A stretch of DNA of 64,000 bases, from NCBI GenBank assembly GCA_963734665.1, contig CAVTIR010000013.1, forward strand, positions 868,001 through 932,000. The letters are read 5' to 3'. Origin of the DNA: Trebonia sp963734665. GTDB taxonomy: Bacteria; Actinomycetota; Actinomycetes; Streptosporangiales; Streptosporangiaceae. The number at the start of each line of letters is the position of its first letter. Position 1 is the stretch's first letter. The notes under the pieces are model-generated. The model was not told the origin of the DNA and made no database searches. It was given only the letters and a program-made list of their open reading frames with translations. This document shows, one piece after another, positions 16,452 through 24,936 of the stretch. The translations under genes were made by a program, and so were the position numbers.

Positions 16452-18113
16452 GTGACGCGATCGGGCCTGATACTGGATGACCGCTACCGGCTGGACGAGC
16501 GCATCGCAGCAGGAGGCGTCGGCCAGGTGTGGCGGGCGACTGACCTGCTGCTTGAGCGCGCGGTAGCGGTAAAAGTGCTGCGCCCAGAGTACTCCGACCA
16601 CCCGGAGACGCTCGACCGCTTCCGCAAGGAGGCCAGGAACGCGGGTGCCCTCAGCAACCCGCATGTCGCGCAGGTGTACGACTACGGGCTCTCCGGGCCT
16701 AACGGGTCCCCGTACCTGGTGATGGAGTACGTCGACGGGCCGTCGCTTGCCGACATTCTCGCGGTTGACCCCATCGACCCCGTCCGGGCCCTCGACGTGA
16801 TCGCGCAGGCTGCGGAAGGGCTCGCGGCAGCGCACAAGGCCGGCGTCATCCACCGGGACATCAAGCCAGGAAACATCCTGATCAGCAGCGAAGGCCGCGT
16901 CAAGGTCACGGACTTCGGCATCGCGCACGCGGCAGGGCAGGCGCCGGTCACCGGGCCGGGCCTCGTCATGGGCACCACGCAGTACATGGCGCCGGAGCGG
17001 ATCGCCGGCAACCCCGGATCAGCGGCGAGCGACCTGTACGCGCTCGGCATCGTGCTGCACGAGTGCCTCACCGGGGTGCCGCCGCACGACGGGACGGCGG
17101 CCGAAGTGATGGCCGCTCACCTGTACCTGCCGCTGCCGCCGCTGCCCGCCGACGTTCCGCCCGAGTTCGACCACCTCGTCGCCCGGCTGACCGCCAAGGA
17201 CCCGGCCAAGCGGATCAGCGACGCACGCGAGCTCGCGGACCTGGCCGCCCGGCTCTGCGACGCGCTGGGCGGAACGCTCGTGCAGCCCGGCCGTACCGGG
17301 GGTCACTCCGGGTCGAGTGCCGCTGTGGCGGCGTTCGCGGCCGAGTCGGCGCCGGCCATGTCGGGTGGCAGCGGCCCGGCCCGCCTGGCCAGCCCCGCCG
17401 ACGGCAACAGGCAGAGCGGTCCAGGCAGGTCCCGCGCCGACAGCACGGCACTGCTGGGCTCCGGCGGGTACGCCGACAGCATGGCGCTGGACTCCGGCGG
17501 GAACACCGCGGTGATGCCCTCGCCAAGCGATCCGGGCGGCCCCGGCTACGCCTCGGACGAGTGGAACGTGCCAGCGCGCATGTCGCTGCCCACGAGGCCG
17601 TCTCGGGCGGGTCAGCCAGAGCAGCCGGAGCAGCCCCGGCGGCGGGCCCGCACCTTCGCGGTCGGCGCGGCCGTCGTGGCGAGCGCTGGCCTCGTCGCGC
17701 TGCTCGTCTCGGGCGCGCTCAACAGCACGTCGGCCGCGAACCAGCGGCCTGCCGGACCCTCGACTACCCCGACCCTCACCCGGGTCCCGTCGCCCGGCGC
17801 GTCGGCCCGCACGTCAGGGCCTGCGAGCGGCGGGATCGTTCCCGGCGGGGCAACGACGGGCGCGCCAGGTACCGCGACCAAGCGGGCCGGCAAGACGGCG
17901 TCGGCCAGCCCCTCGGGCCACCCGAGCACCGGCTCTCCCGCCAGCCCGACCGCTAGCGGCAGCGCGTCAAGCACGCCGACAGGCGGCACCCCAAGCGGCT
18001 CCCCGTCCGGCAGCCAGCCGACCTCCCCGAGCGGCGCGCCGAGCACCCCCCCGAGCGGCGCTCCCACCCCTTCCCCGACGTCCTCCTCCTGCCTGCTAGG
18101 TATTTGCTTCTAA
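16452..18113 (+). CDS. PknB-type transmembrane Ser/Thr protein kinase
   Basis: 553 residues. Kinase domain at about residues 8-275: glycine loop IAAGGVGQVWRA, lysine AVKVL, HRDIKPGN catalytic loop, DFG (VTDFGIAH), APE (YMAPER). A Pro/Ser/Gly-rich juxtamembrane region follows, then one TM helix near residue 400 (VGAAVVASAGLVALLVSGAL), then an extracellular Ser/Thr/Pro/Gly-rich tail of about 130 residues ending SSSCLLGICF. No PASTA domains, so the outside part is low-complexity, not a muropeptide sensor. GTG start has no ribosome site, so possibly leaderless. Confidence 0.93.
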   Translation: MTRSGLILDDRYRLDERIAAGGVGQVWRATDLLLERAVAVKVLRPEYSDHPETLDRFRKEARNAGALSNPHVAQVYDYGLSGPNGSPYLVMEYVDGPSLADILAVDPIDPVRALDVIAQAAEGLAAAHKAGVIHRDIKPGNILISSEGRVKVTDFGIAHAAGQAPVTGPGLVMGTTQYMAPERIAGNPGSAASDLYALGIVLHECLTGVPPHDGTAAEVMAAHLYLPLPPLPADVPPEFDHLVARLTAKDPAKRISDARELADLAARLCDALGGTLVQPGRTGGHSGSSAAVAAFAAESAPAMSGGSGPARLASPADGNRQSGPGRSRADSTALLGSGGYADSMALDSGGNTAVMPSPSDPGGPGYASDEWNVPARMSLPTRPSRAGQPEQPEQPRRRARTFAVGAAVVASAGLVALLVSGALNSTSAANQRPAGPSTTPTLTRVPSPGASARTSGPASGGIVPGGATTGAPGTATKRAGKTASASPSGHPSTGSPASPTASGSASSTPTGGTPSGSPSGSQPTSPSGAPSTPPSGAPTPSPTSSSCLLGICF

Positions 18114-18163
18114 CCGTTTCGCCCGTTGGCGAAAATTTCCGGCGGGCGCACCACGGCATACGA

Positions 18164-18213
18164 AGATCGTGGATCGTTGGTGACGCTATGACGTGACCAA
18201 CGATCCACGATCT
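18164..18213. repeat. Long hairpin, second copy of the 4058 family
   Basis: Arms 18164-18185 and 18192-18213 pair over 22 bases with one mismatch; the loop is CTATGA. The outer 13 bases (ATCGTGGATCGTT / AACGATCCACGAT) match the hairpin at 4058-4103 except for one compensated base pair. No T tract follows, so a simple terminator role is doubtful here. It precedes a three-copy repeat array at 18243. Confidence 0.75.
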
Positions 18214-18242
18214 CCTCTTCCCGCTCGAGCATACGGCGCTTC

Positions 18243-18372
18243 TTGCTGTTATCTGACCAATTGTGGGCAATGCAAGAGATCGCGAATGGCGCCTGACGCT
18301 CCTTGCTGTTATCTGGCCAATTGTGGGCAGCACCGGAGATCGCGAATGGCACCTGCGCTTCTTGCTGTTATC
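18243..18372 (+). repeat. Three tandem copies of TTGCTGTTATC at about 60-base period (copies 6-8)
   Basis: Cores at 18243-18253, 18303-18313 and 18362-18372. The first two units share nearly the whole period: after the core, TG(A/G)CCAATTGTGGGCA and (G)AGATCGCGAATGGC(G/A)CCTG are conserved, with the middle diverged. This shows the 11-base core is part of a longer 60-base unit. Lies in the 405-base gap 18114-18518 that otherwise contains no gene. Confidence 0.85.
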
Positions 18373-18518
18373 CATAAGGTTGGTGGCTGGCGGTCGGTGA
18401 GTTGGCGACGGCCGTTCGGGATGACTCTTTTGCTGTCTTTTTGCGGGAATGCCGGGGGGTCTCGCCTATCGTTTTCGTCGGAAGCCTGGTGGCAGCGAAG
18501 CGGCGAGGAGACGGACGG

Positions 18519-20828
18519 ATGACGTCGTGGGTCGTATGGGCCGTCACGGTGGCCGTCGCGGTGCTGATCGGGTTCACCGCGACGCACTTCAGCGTCCGCA
18601 CGCTGCGGTACGTCACCGCGGGAACCGTGATCGTCCTGCTCGTGGCCGTCACGGCCTACGGGCAGACGCCGGCGGGCGGGAAGGTGCCGCCGGACCTGGA
18701 GACCGCGTTCGCCTTCGGCGCCGACCGGCTGAGCGCGGCGTGGTTCCGCCCGCTGTGGGCCCTGTGGTCGTCACGGCACACGACCGCGCCCGGACGGCTC
18801 GGCTGGTCCGTCATCGCCGTGGTGCTGCTGCTCGGCTACCGGCTCGCGGAGAAGTGGGCGCTGCGCCGCCAGGGGCCGCAGCTTGACACCTCCAAGCTCA
18901 CCGACGGTCAGCCGAGCATCGCCGGGGACGGCCCGGGAGACGGCAGCGCCAGCGGGCCGACAGCGGGGCAGTGGCACGAGTGGCTGGCCGCCGAGGTCAA
19001 GTTCCGCCTAGCGGCCGTTGACGTGTACGCGCCGCCCGTCCTGCCCGGTGGCACACGGTCGGACGGGATCGCGTCCATCGCCGAAGCGAGCGGCGTGTCC
19101 GGGGCCGGGCTCGCCGGCGCGATCATCCGCTTCGCTGGCGCGCTCTGGCCAACCCCGCGCCGTTACGAGCTGCGCGTATGGGTGGAAGGGGCGCCGCGGG
19201 GAGAGGCACGGCAGGTTCAGGGGACGCGGAGGGCGATAACGCAGACACGGGCGGCCGTGCGGGCCATCGGGAGGGGCGGGGCCGGAAGGGTCGGCCGGGC
19301 CCCGGTGATTCCCGCACGGGTCACGGTCGAGATCGACGAGCCGCGAACCGGCGGCACCGTCGCGTCCAAGACCATCGTGGCGGCAAGCATCGACGACGCC
19401 GCCTCCATGGTCGCCGGCTATGTCGCCAGGCAGATCTTCGTCAGGGACCCGGCGAGCCCGGTCTGGTGCTACGGCGCTGCCGACGGCCGTGACCTGGGCG
19501 CGCTACTGCTCGCCCGGCAGGAGCGGGTGTACGTGGAGAGCGCAGAAGACGTGCAGGCCTCCCGGCTTCGGCAGATCGAGCTGCTGCTGAACGTGACCGG
19601 AGCTGACCGGTGCGCCGGCGTCGTCAGGTACGAGCTTGCCCAGCTTGAGGACCTGGGGCGCGACCAGCTCGCCGCGCTGCGGCTGCACGCGATGAACCGC
19701 GAGCAGTACCCCCGGTTCTTCCGTGGCACGTACCGGCTGTGCATGTCGCTTGAGATGATCGCCGACCCGGAGTTCCCTGTCAGCTACCCGGCCTCGGCGC
19801 GGGGCATTCTCGACGAGACCCTCGACATCCTCTACCGGGCCGGGCTGACCGACATCGACAGGTGCGGGCCAAACGACATCCACCTCAAGGACAGGGATAA
19901 GGACGAAGAGAGGGACAAGGGCCCGCACGTGCTGTCACACGAACTGCGCGAGACGCTGCTCGACGCGGCCCGGCGCGAGCTGCGGGTGATCAGGCACCAG
20001 CTGTCGTTGCCCGTCATCGTCTGGAACACGTTCTGGCGCCGCGACGAGCGCGCGGTGTGGGGTCCGCACTGGCGGATCGCGCGGCGCCAGGAGTTCAGGG
20101 ACGGCGTTTGCGTCGCCGAGCTCCTCGTGGCCGTCAAGCACCGTCTGAACGAGAAATACCTGGTAGAGAAGGAGCGGGCGCTAGCTAGCGCGCCGCCAGG
20201 GGATCAGCGGCGCAGCCGGCGGCGGGGACAGCGGACAGGGCGCGGCGCGGGATTCGTCGAGCGGCTGTGGCAGCGCAAGGGGCTGCAGGTCGTGTCGGCG
20301 ATCGTGGGAAGCTCGTCGGCAGTCCGCACGGTCTTGTGGGAGCCGTTCGACGCGTGGCCCGCCGCCGGCCACAGTAATGTCGGCCAGGACGCGGCGAGTA
20401 CGGGCAGGGCCGGCCCGGACCTTCCCGCCGAGGCCATTCCGGAGGCGGTCGCGCGTTCCGCCTGGATACCGCCGACACGCGACCGGGTGCGCTGGCTGCC
20501 CTGGCAGGCGCGGACCGCGTCATGGCAGGCCGCCTACAACACGGCGTGCCTCTGCGCGGTGCTCGTTCAGCAGGGGCTCGCCGATGAGGGACAGGTCATC
20601 GTGAGCCTGCGGCGCGTGGTCAGCAACCGGGACTCAGGGCTCGAGCGGCCGCACGACTGGATCTCGAACGACCCGGACTTCGCGCCGCTGCTGCGCGAAG
20701 GCTCCCCCTATCCGAGGGTCAGGGCCTTCCGTGAGGCGCTGGAACGCCGCGACTACCCGGCGAAGCAGACCTCAGGCCTGCTGCAGGCCGCCCACCACGG
20801 TGCCCCGGTCTCAGATATTCACGCATGA
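18519..20828 (+). CDS. Large membrane-anchored protein of unknown function
   Basis: 769 residues. Three hydrophobic segments near the N-terminus (residues about 5-24, 28-47 and 95-112: SWVVWAVTVAVAVLIGFTA, TAGTVIVLLVAVTAYG, SVIAVVLLLGYRLAEKWALR), then a long cytoplasmic part. It contains RVTVEIDEPRTGG, YVARQIFVRDPASPVWCYG and TGADRCAGVVRYELAQLEDL, and a C-terminal block of Trp/Arg-rich sequence (RVRWLPWQARTASWQAAYNT). No catalytic motif recognised. Start at 18519 has GAGGAG 8 bases upstream. It follows the Ser/Thr kinase, a possible substrate relation that is only positional. Confidence 0.75.
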   Translation: MTSWVVWAVTVAVAVLIGFTATHFSVRTLRYVTAGTVIVLLVAVTAYGQTPAGGKVPPDLETAFAFGADRLSAAWFRPLWALWSSRHTTAPGRLGWSVIAVVLLLGYRLAEKWALRRQGPQLDTSKLTDGQPSIAGDGPGDGSASGPTAGQWHEWLAAEVKFRLAAVDVYAPPVLPGGTRSDGIASIAEASGVSGAGLAGAIIRFAGALWPTPRRYELRVWVEGAPRGEARQVQGTRRAITQTRAAVRAIGRGGAGRVGRAPVIPARVTVEIDEPRTGGTVASKTIVAASIDDAASMVAGYVARQIFVRDPASPVWCYGAADGRDLGALLLARQERVYVESAEDVQASRLRQIELLLNVTGADRCAGVVRYELAQLEDLGRDQLAALRLHAMNREQYPRFFRGTYRLCMSLEMIADPEFPVSYPASARGILDETLDILYRAGLTDIDRCGPNDIHLKDRDKDEERDKGPHVLSHELRETLLDAARRELRVIRHQLSLPVIVWNTFWRRDERAVWGPHWRIARRQEFRDGVCVAELLVAVKHRLNEKYLVEKERALASAPPGDQRRSRRRGQRTGRGAGFVERLWQRKGLQVVSAIVGSSSAVRTVLWEPFDAWPAAGHSNVGQDAASTGRAGPDLPAEAIPEAVARSAWIPPTRDRVRWLPWQARTASWQAAYNTACLCAVLVQQGLADEGQVIVSLRRVVSNRDSGLERPHDWISNDPDFAPLLREGSPYPRVRAFREALERRDYPAKQTSGLLQAAHHGAPVSDIHA

Positions 20829-20985
20829 CGATAGGGCGGGATTTTTTATTCTCTGACCCTAAATTGCCGGGCGTGTTTAGCAGGCCGGTGGCGGACGGGG
20901 CGCGCGGAGGGTTGTGGTGGCGTGGCTCCTGCGGAAAACTTCAGGTAATTAGTTCCCCACTTCAGGGCCGAGGTGAGGTTTAGCC

Positions 20986-22755
20986 GTGTCTGGTGATTCG
21001 CCACGCGTGTTTCCTGTCGATGAGTTCGTCAGGGAAGAGCTGTATCCGGGGTATAAGCAGGCGTTCGGGAGCCAGCCGTTCGTAGCGGGGCCGGTGCGGC
21101 CCTTCTCGCTCGCGGACAACGAGCGGTACTGGCTGCGGGACTCGCTGCACTTCAGCGAGGGAATGGTGCCCGCGTCGATCGCGACGCTGGATGACGCGCA
21201 GACCTGGGGCGCCCAGCTCGGCGCGGAGATCGTCGGGGTGCCGCCGACGCGCGGATCGGTCAACCGCCTCGCGGGCACGCACGTGTACATCGGCACGATC
21301 GACGTGGACACGCAGTGGCAGGTGCAGGCCCGGGCGGCGCGGTTCGGGCAATACGTGTCGCCGATCCTCGCCGACTTCGGCGCGTACTGGGCGATGCGGG
21401 CGGGTGAGCTGCAGTCCGCGTACGACCATTTCGACAACCTGGACCTGCACGTGATGTCCATGCCTGAGCTCTGGACGGTGCTCAAGGACGCGTACGCGTT
21501 CCACCGGCGGGCCTGGTTCATCCACTTCGAGGTCATGTACGTGCTGACCGCGAACTACCTGGCCTTCTACGCGCTCGCCGAGGAGATCGGGCTGTCCGGG
21601 TCGCAAGTGTCGTCGTTCCTGTCCGGCCAGCAGACGTTCTACTCGCGGACGGATGAGGAGCTGTGGCGGCTCGCGGGGCTCGCCCGGTCGCTCGGCGTCT
21701 CGTCCGCCTTGATGACCGGGTCGCCTGCTGACATGCGGTCCCGGATCGGCGCGCTGCCGCAGGGGGCCACGTGGCTCGCGTCGTTCGACCAGTTCCTGTC
21801 GGAGTACGGGCAGCGGCTTGAGGAAACCTGCCGGATCGACACGCCCTCATGGGTCGAGGATCCCTCCCCCGCGCTTTACTCCATCGGCGCGTTCCTGTCC
21901 AAGCCTGCCGGGTTCGACTTCCACGCGACGCGGGCCGCGGCTATCGCTGAGCGCGACGACCAGATCGAGGCGGCGCGGCGGTCGCTTAACGGTAGCGACC
22001 TCGCGCGGTTCAACGAGGCCCTCGCGTCGAACCAGGCGGCGAACTTCGCCTGGTGGAACGAGGAGCACAACTACCTGATCGACCGGCGGGCCGCGATCCC
22101 GGTGCGGCGGGCCACGCTCGAACTCGGTACGTGGCTAGCTTCCTCCGGGGAGATCAAGGACCCGACGGACCTGTTCTTCCTGTTCAAGCCCGAACTGTTT
22201 GACGTGATGTCCGGTGGCGGGTCCACGTCGTGGGCGGAGCTCCGGGCGATGATCCCCGACCGGCGGGCGTACTTCGAGCACTGGCGGGAGCGGGGACCGT
22301 CGCTGCCGCCTATGCTCGGCACGATCCCTGACGTCGTGCCCGACCCGATCATGATCGAGGTGTTCGGGCTGTCCGGGCGCTTCCTTGAGACGATGCGGGG
22401 AGACGCTGGTGCTTCCGAGGCCGGCGGGGTTACCGAAATCCGCGGGTTCCCTGCAGCCAAGGGAATCGTGGAGGGCGTGGCGCGGGTCATCACGACGGTC
22501 GGTGACCTGCACCTCGTGGAGCCGGGCGAGATCCTGGTGTGCGGGGGGACGACGACGGAGTGGACGCCTGCGTTCGGGATCATCACGGCGTGCGTATGCG
22601 ATACCGGCGGGTCCCTGACGCACGCGGCGATCGTCAGCCGGGAGTACGGGATCCCCTGCGTGGTCGGCACCGCCATCGCGACCCAGGTCGTCAAGACCGG
22701 GATGAGGATCCGGGTGGACGGCCGGGCGGGCACGGTCCAGGTCCTCGGGTCATGA
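20986..22755 (+). CDS. PEP-synthase-like mobile (swivelling His) subunit; phenylphosphate synthase subunit-1-like
   Basis: 589 residues. The C-terminal 90 residues are a PEP-utilizing mobile domain with GGSLTHAAIVSREYGIPCVVGT, the phospho-accepting His. The remaining 480 residues correspond to the middle region of PEP-synthase/rifampicin-phosphotransferase-like enzymes, with no ATP-grasp domain. The ATP-binding half is encoded by the next gene, so the enzyme is split. Size and gene order match phenylphosphate synthase (about 70 kDa His subunit, then about 40 kDa ATP subunit). GTG start with GAGGTGAGG 7 bases upstream. Confidence 0.85.
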   Translation: MSGDSPRVFPVDEFVREELYPGYKQAFGSQPFVAGPVRPFSLADNERYWLRDSLHFSEGMVPASIATLDDAQTWGAQLGAEIVGVPPTRGSVNRLAGTHVYIGTIDVDTQWQVQARAARFGQYVSPILADFGAYWAMRAGELQSAYDHFDNLDLHVMSMPELWTVLKDAYAFHRRAWFIHFEVMYVLTANYLAFYALAEEIGLSGSQVSSFLSGQQTFYSRTDEELWRLAGLARSLGVSSALMTGSPADMRSRIGALPQGATWLASFDQFLSEYGQRLEETCRIDTPSWVEDPSPALYSIGAFLSKPAGFDFHATRAAAIAERDDQIEAARRSLNGSDLARFNEALASNQAANFAWWNEEHNYLIDRRAAIPVRRATLELGTWLASSGEIKDPTDLFFLFKPELFDVMSGGGSTSWAELRAMIPDRRAYFEHWRERGPSLPPMLGTIPDVVPDPIMIEVFGLSGRFLETMRGDAGASEAGGVTEIRGFPAAKGIVEGVARVITTVGDLHLVEPGEILVCGGTTTEWTPAFGIITACVCDTGGSLTHAAIVSREYGIPCVVGTAIATQVVKTGMRIRVDGRAGTVQVLGS

Positions 22756-22791
22756 TCGTTAGGAAAAGATCTCTTGTCGATGACCTGAGGG

Positions 22792-23907
22792 ATGGCGCTG
22801 ACTGTGACTGACGTTGCGGTTGTCGATCTCGGGGAGATCCGTGCGGCGGACGCGGGGCGGGTCGGGCCGAAGATGGCGCGGCTCGGCCAGCTCGCCGCCG
22901 ACGGCTGGCGGGTTCCCGACGGGTACGCGGTGACCGCGTCCGCGCTCGACGGGTGGCTGCCGACGCCGGCGCGTTCGGAGCTGGCCCGGCTGTTCACCGC
23001 CCCAGTCCCTGGGCACGGCGAACTGCCGGAACTGGCGTCGCGGGCGCGCGCGCTCGTCGAGTCGCAGCCGCTGCCGTCGTGGCTGGAGGAGGCGGTCGCT
23101 TCCGCGCACGCGCGGCTCGCTGCGCGGACCGGTCACGAGGCGGCACTGCGCGTGGCTGTCCGGTCGTCGGCCGTGAGCGAAGACGGGCACGCGGCCAGCT
23201 TCGCCGGCCAGTACGAGACGTACCTCGGAGTGTCCGGCGTCGCTGACGTGCTGCTGCACATCAGGAGATGCTGGGCCAGCGGGTTCTCCGCGCACGCCCT
23301 CAGCTACCGGCGGCGGTTCGGCGGGGCCTCGCCTGTCCGCGTCCACGATCTCGCGGTCGGGGTGCTCGAACTGGTTGATGCGCGGTCGGCAGGCGTCGCG
23401 TTCACGCTCGACCCGGTCACCGGGGACCGGTCGACCCTGGTCGTCGAAGGGAACTGGGGGTTTGGCGAGTCGGTGGTTTCCGGGCACGTCACGCCGGATC
23501 ACTGGACCGTGGACCGCGCGACCGGCCGGGTGCTGACCGCGCGGGTTGGCGCGAAGCTGACCTGGGCGACCTACAGCCAGGACTCCGGCCGGGTGGTGCT
23601 CTCGCCGCTCCCAGACAACCTGACCAGGGAGGCGAGCCTCTCCGAGGACGAGGTCCGCTACATCTGCGAGCGGGCGACCGCGATCGAGTCGGCCGCGGGC
23701 GGCGTGCCGCAGGATGTCGAGTGGGCGGTGGCGCGGGACCTGCCGTTCCCCGACTCGGTCTACTTCCTGCAGCACCGGCCGGAGACGACCTGGAGTAGCC
23801 CGCCGGACGAAGATCCGGCGGCGGGCCCCCCTGCCGAGCCGGCCAAGCCCGCTTTCGACCCCGTGCAGTACGCGCTGCGGAACGTGTTCAAGGTGCCGGG
23901 CGCATGA
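22792..23907 (+). CDS. PEP-synthase-like ATP-grasp subunit; phenylphosphate synthase subunit-2-like
   Basis: 371 residues, equal to the N-terminal pyruvate phosphate dikinase/PEP-binding domain only. Motifs: GPKMARLGQLAADGWRVPDGYAVT, ALRVAVRSSAVSEDGHAASFAGQYET, GVAFTLDPVTGDRSTLVVEGNWGFGESVVSG, and VEWAVARDLPFPDSVYFLQHRPET (ATP-grasp Mg/ATP residues). It would use ATP to phosphorylate the His of the preceding protein. ATG 22792 abuts GAGGG, so GTG 22804 is a possible true start. Its stop overlaps the next gene (ATGA). Confidence 0.85.
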   Translation: MALTVTDVAVVDLGEIRAADAGRVGPKMARLGQLAADGWRVPDGYAVTASALDGWLPTPARSELARLFTAPVPGHGELPELASRARALVESQPLPSWLEEAVASAHARLAARTGHEAALRVAVRSSAVSEDGHAASFAGQYETYLGVSGVADVLLHIRRCWASGFSAHALSYRRRFGGASPVRVHDLAVGVLELVDARSAGVAFTLDPVTGDRSTLVVEGNWGFGESVVSGHVTPDHWTVDRATGRVLTARVGAKLTWATYSQDSGRVVLSPLPDNLTREASLSEDEVRYICERATAIESAAGGVPQDVEWAVARDLPFPDSVYFLQHRPETTWSSPPDEDPAAGPPAEPAKPAFDPVQYALRNVFKVPGA

Positions 23908-24725
23908 CCGACGCGATCCTGGCCGCGGAGGTCGCGGAGGCCGCGGCGCGGGCGGGCGGCGCGGTGCTGATGAGATCGCGGCGCGATGGCGGTCACCTGG
24001 AAATCGACTACAAGGACGCCCGGGCGAACCTGGTGACGGCCGTTGACCGCGAGTCGCAGCGAGCCATCACGGAGACGATCCTGACCGCCTTCCCCGACCA
24101 TGCCGTCGACGGCGAGGAGGGAACAGCAGGCAACCTGGACGCGGCGAACGTGTGGTACGTCGACCCGCTAGACGGGACGACGAACTACACGCACGGGGTG
24201 CCGTTCTTCTGCGTGTCGGTGGCGCACTGGTCGGACGGCAGGACGGTAGCCGGGGCGATCTACGATCCGCTGCACGAGGAGATGTTCGTCGGGGTCCTCG
24301 GCGGCGGCGCGACGCTGAACGGCGCCCCCATCGGCGTGTCAGACATCGCGCGGCTGGACCGTGCCCTTATCGTCGCGCAGGCGCAGACGGTGGATCCCGC
24401 TGAGATCAGCGCATACGCCCGGCTCGTCGAGCGGTTGATGTCGGTGTCCGGCGGCGTGCGCTCACTCGGCTCGCCGGCGCTGACCCTGTGCTCGATCGCG
24501 GCCGGACGGCTCGAGGCGTACTGCGAGTACACGATGGACGCGTGGGACATCCTGGCCGGGCAGCTGATCCTTGCCGAGGCGGGCGGCAGGCTGACGTTGT
24601 TCGACGGGCGGCCGCACGACACCGCCGACCGCGTGGACGTCGTCGGGTCAAACGGCTACGTCCATGCGGAACTGATCGACGCCCTACGGGGTCTCGAAAA
24701 CCTTACGGGTGCGCCCGGTGCCTGA
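23904..24725 (+). CDS. Inositol monophosphatase family protein
   Basis: 273 residues. All metal-site motifs are present: DGEEG near residue 70, WYVDPLDGTTNYTHGVPFFCVSV, and WDILAGQLILAEAGG near residue 212. This is a Mg-dependent, Li-sensitive phosphatase fold; the substrate may be an inositol phosphate, 3'-phosphoadenosine 5'-phosphate or, given its ATGA overlap with the split phosphotransferase genes, the product made by that pair. The last idea is inference from operon structure only. Confidence 0.9.
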   Translation: MTDAILAAEVAEAAARAGGAVLMRSRRDGGHLEIDYKDARANLVTAVDRESQRAITETILTAFPDHAVDGEEGTAGNLDAANVWYVDPLDGTTNYTHGVPFFCVSVAHWSDGRTVAGAIYDPLHEEMFVGVLGGGATLNGAPIGVSDIARLDRALIVAQAQTVDPAEISAYARLVERLMSVSGGVRSLGSPALTLCSIAAGRLEAYCEYTMDAWDILAGQLILAEAGGRLTLFDGRPHDTADRVDVVGSNGYVHAELIDALRGLENLTGAPGA

Positions 24726-24770
24726 GGGGCCGCAGCGACCGGATGGTCCCCATCGCTGGCGGGACTGCGA

Positions 24771-24820
24771 ACGTCCTGGATCGCTGTGCACGCTATGGCG
24801 TGCCCATCTGTCCAAGATCT
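24771..24820. repeat. Decayed third copy of the long-hairpin family
   Basis: CCTGGATCGCTGTGCACG, loop CTATGG, CGTGCCCATCTGTCCAAGATC. Loop (CTAT-) and inner stem CACG/CGTG match the copy at 18164 while the outer stem is only partly complementary, so it looks mutated. The 24726-24936 gap shows no gene. Confidence 0.5.
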
Positions 24821-24936
24821 TTGGCGTCCGCCCCGGCGATGGCAGGAAAGGCGGGCTCCAGGCGGAAACTGCCGTGATCGCGGTTGGCAATCAGGTGCAC
24901 ATGTAAGCAGACGAGCACTGATGGGAAGGCACGAAC

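Noticed and set aside
18243..18372. Three 60-base tandem units considered as CRISPR-like array
   Set aside because: The spacers are not unique, the two full units share most of the whole period and no cas genes are near.
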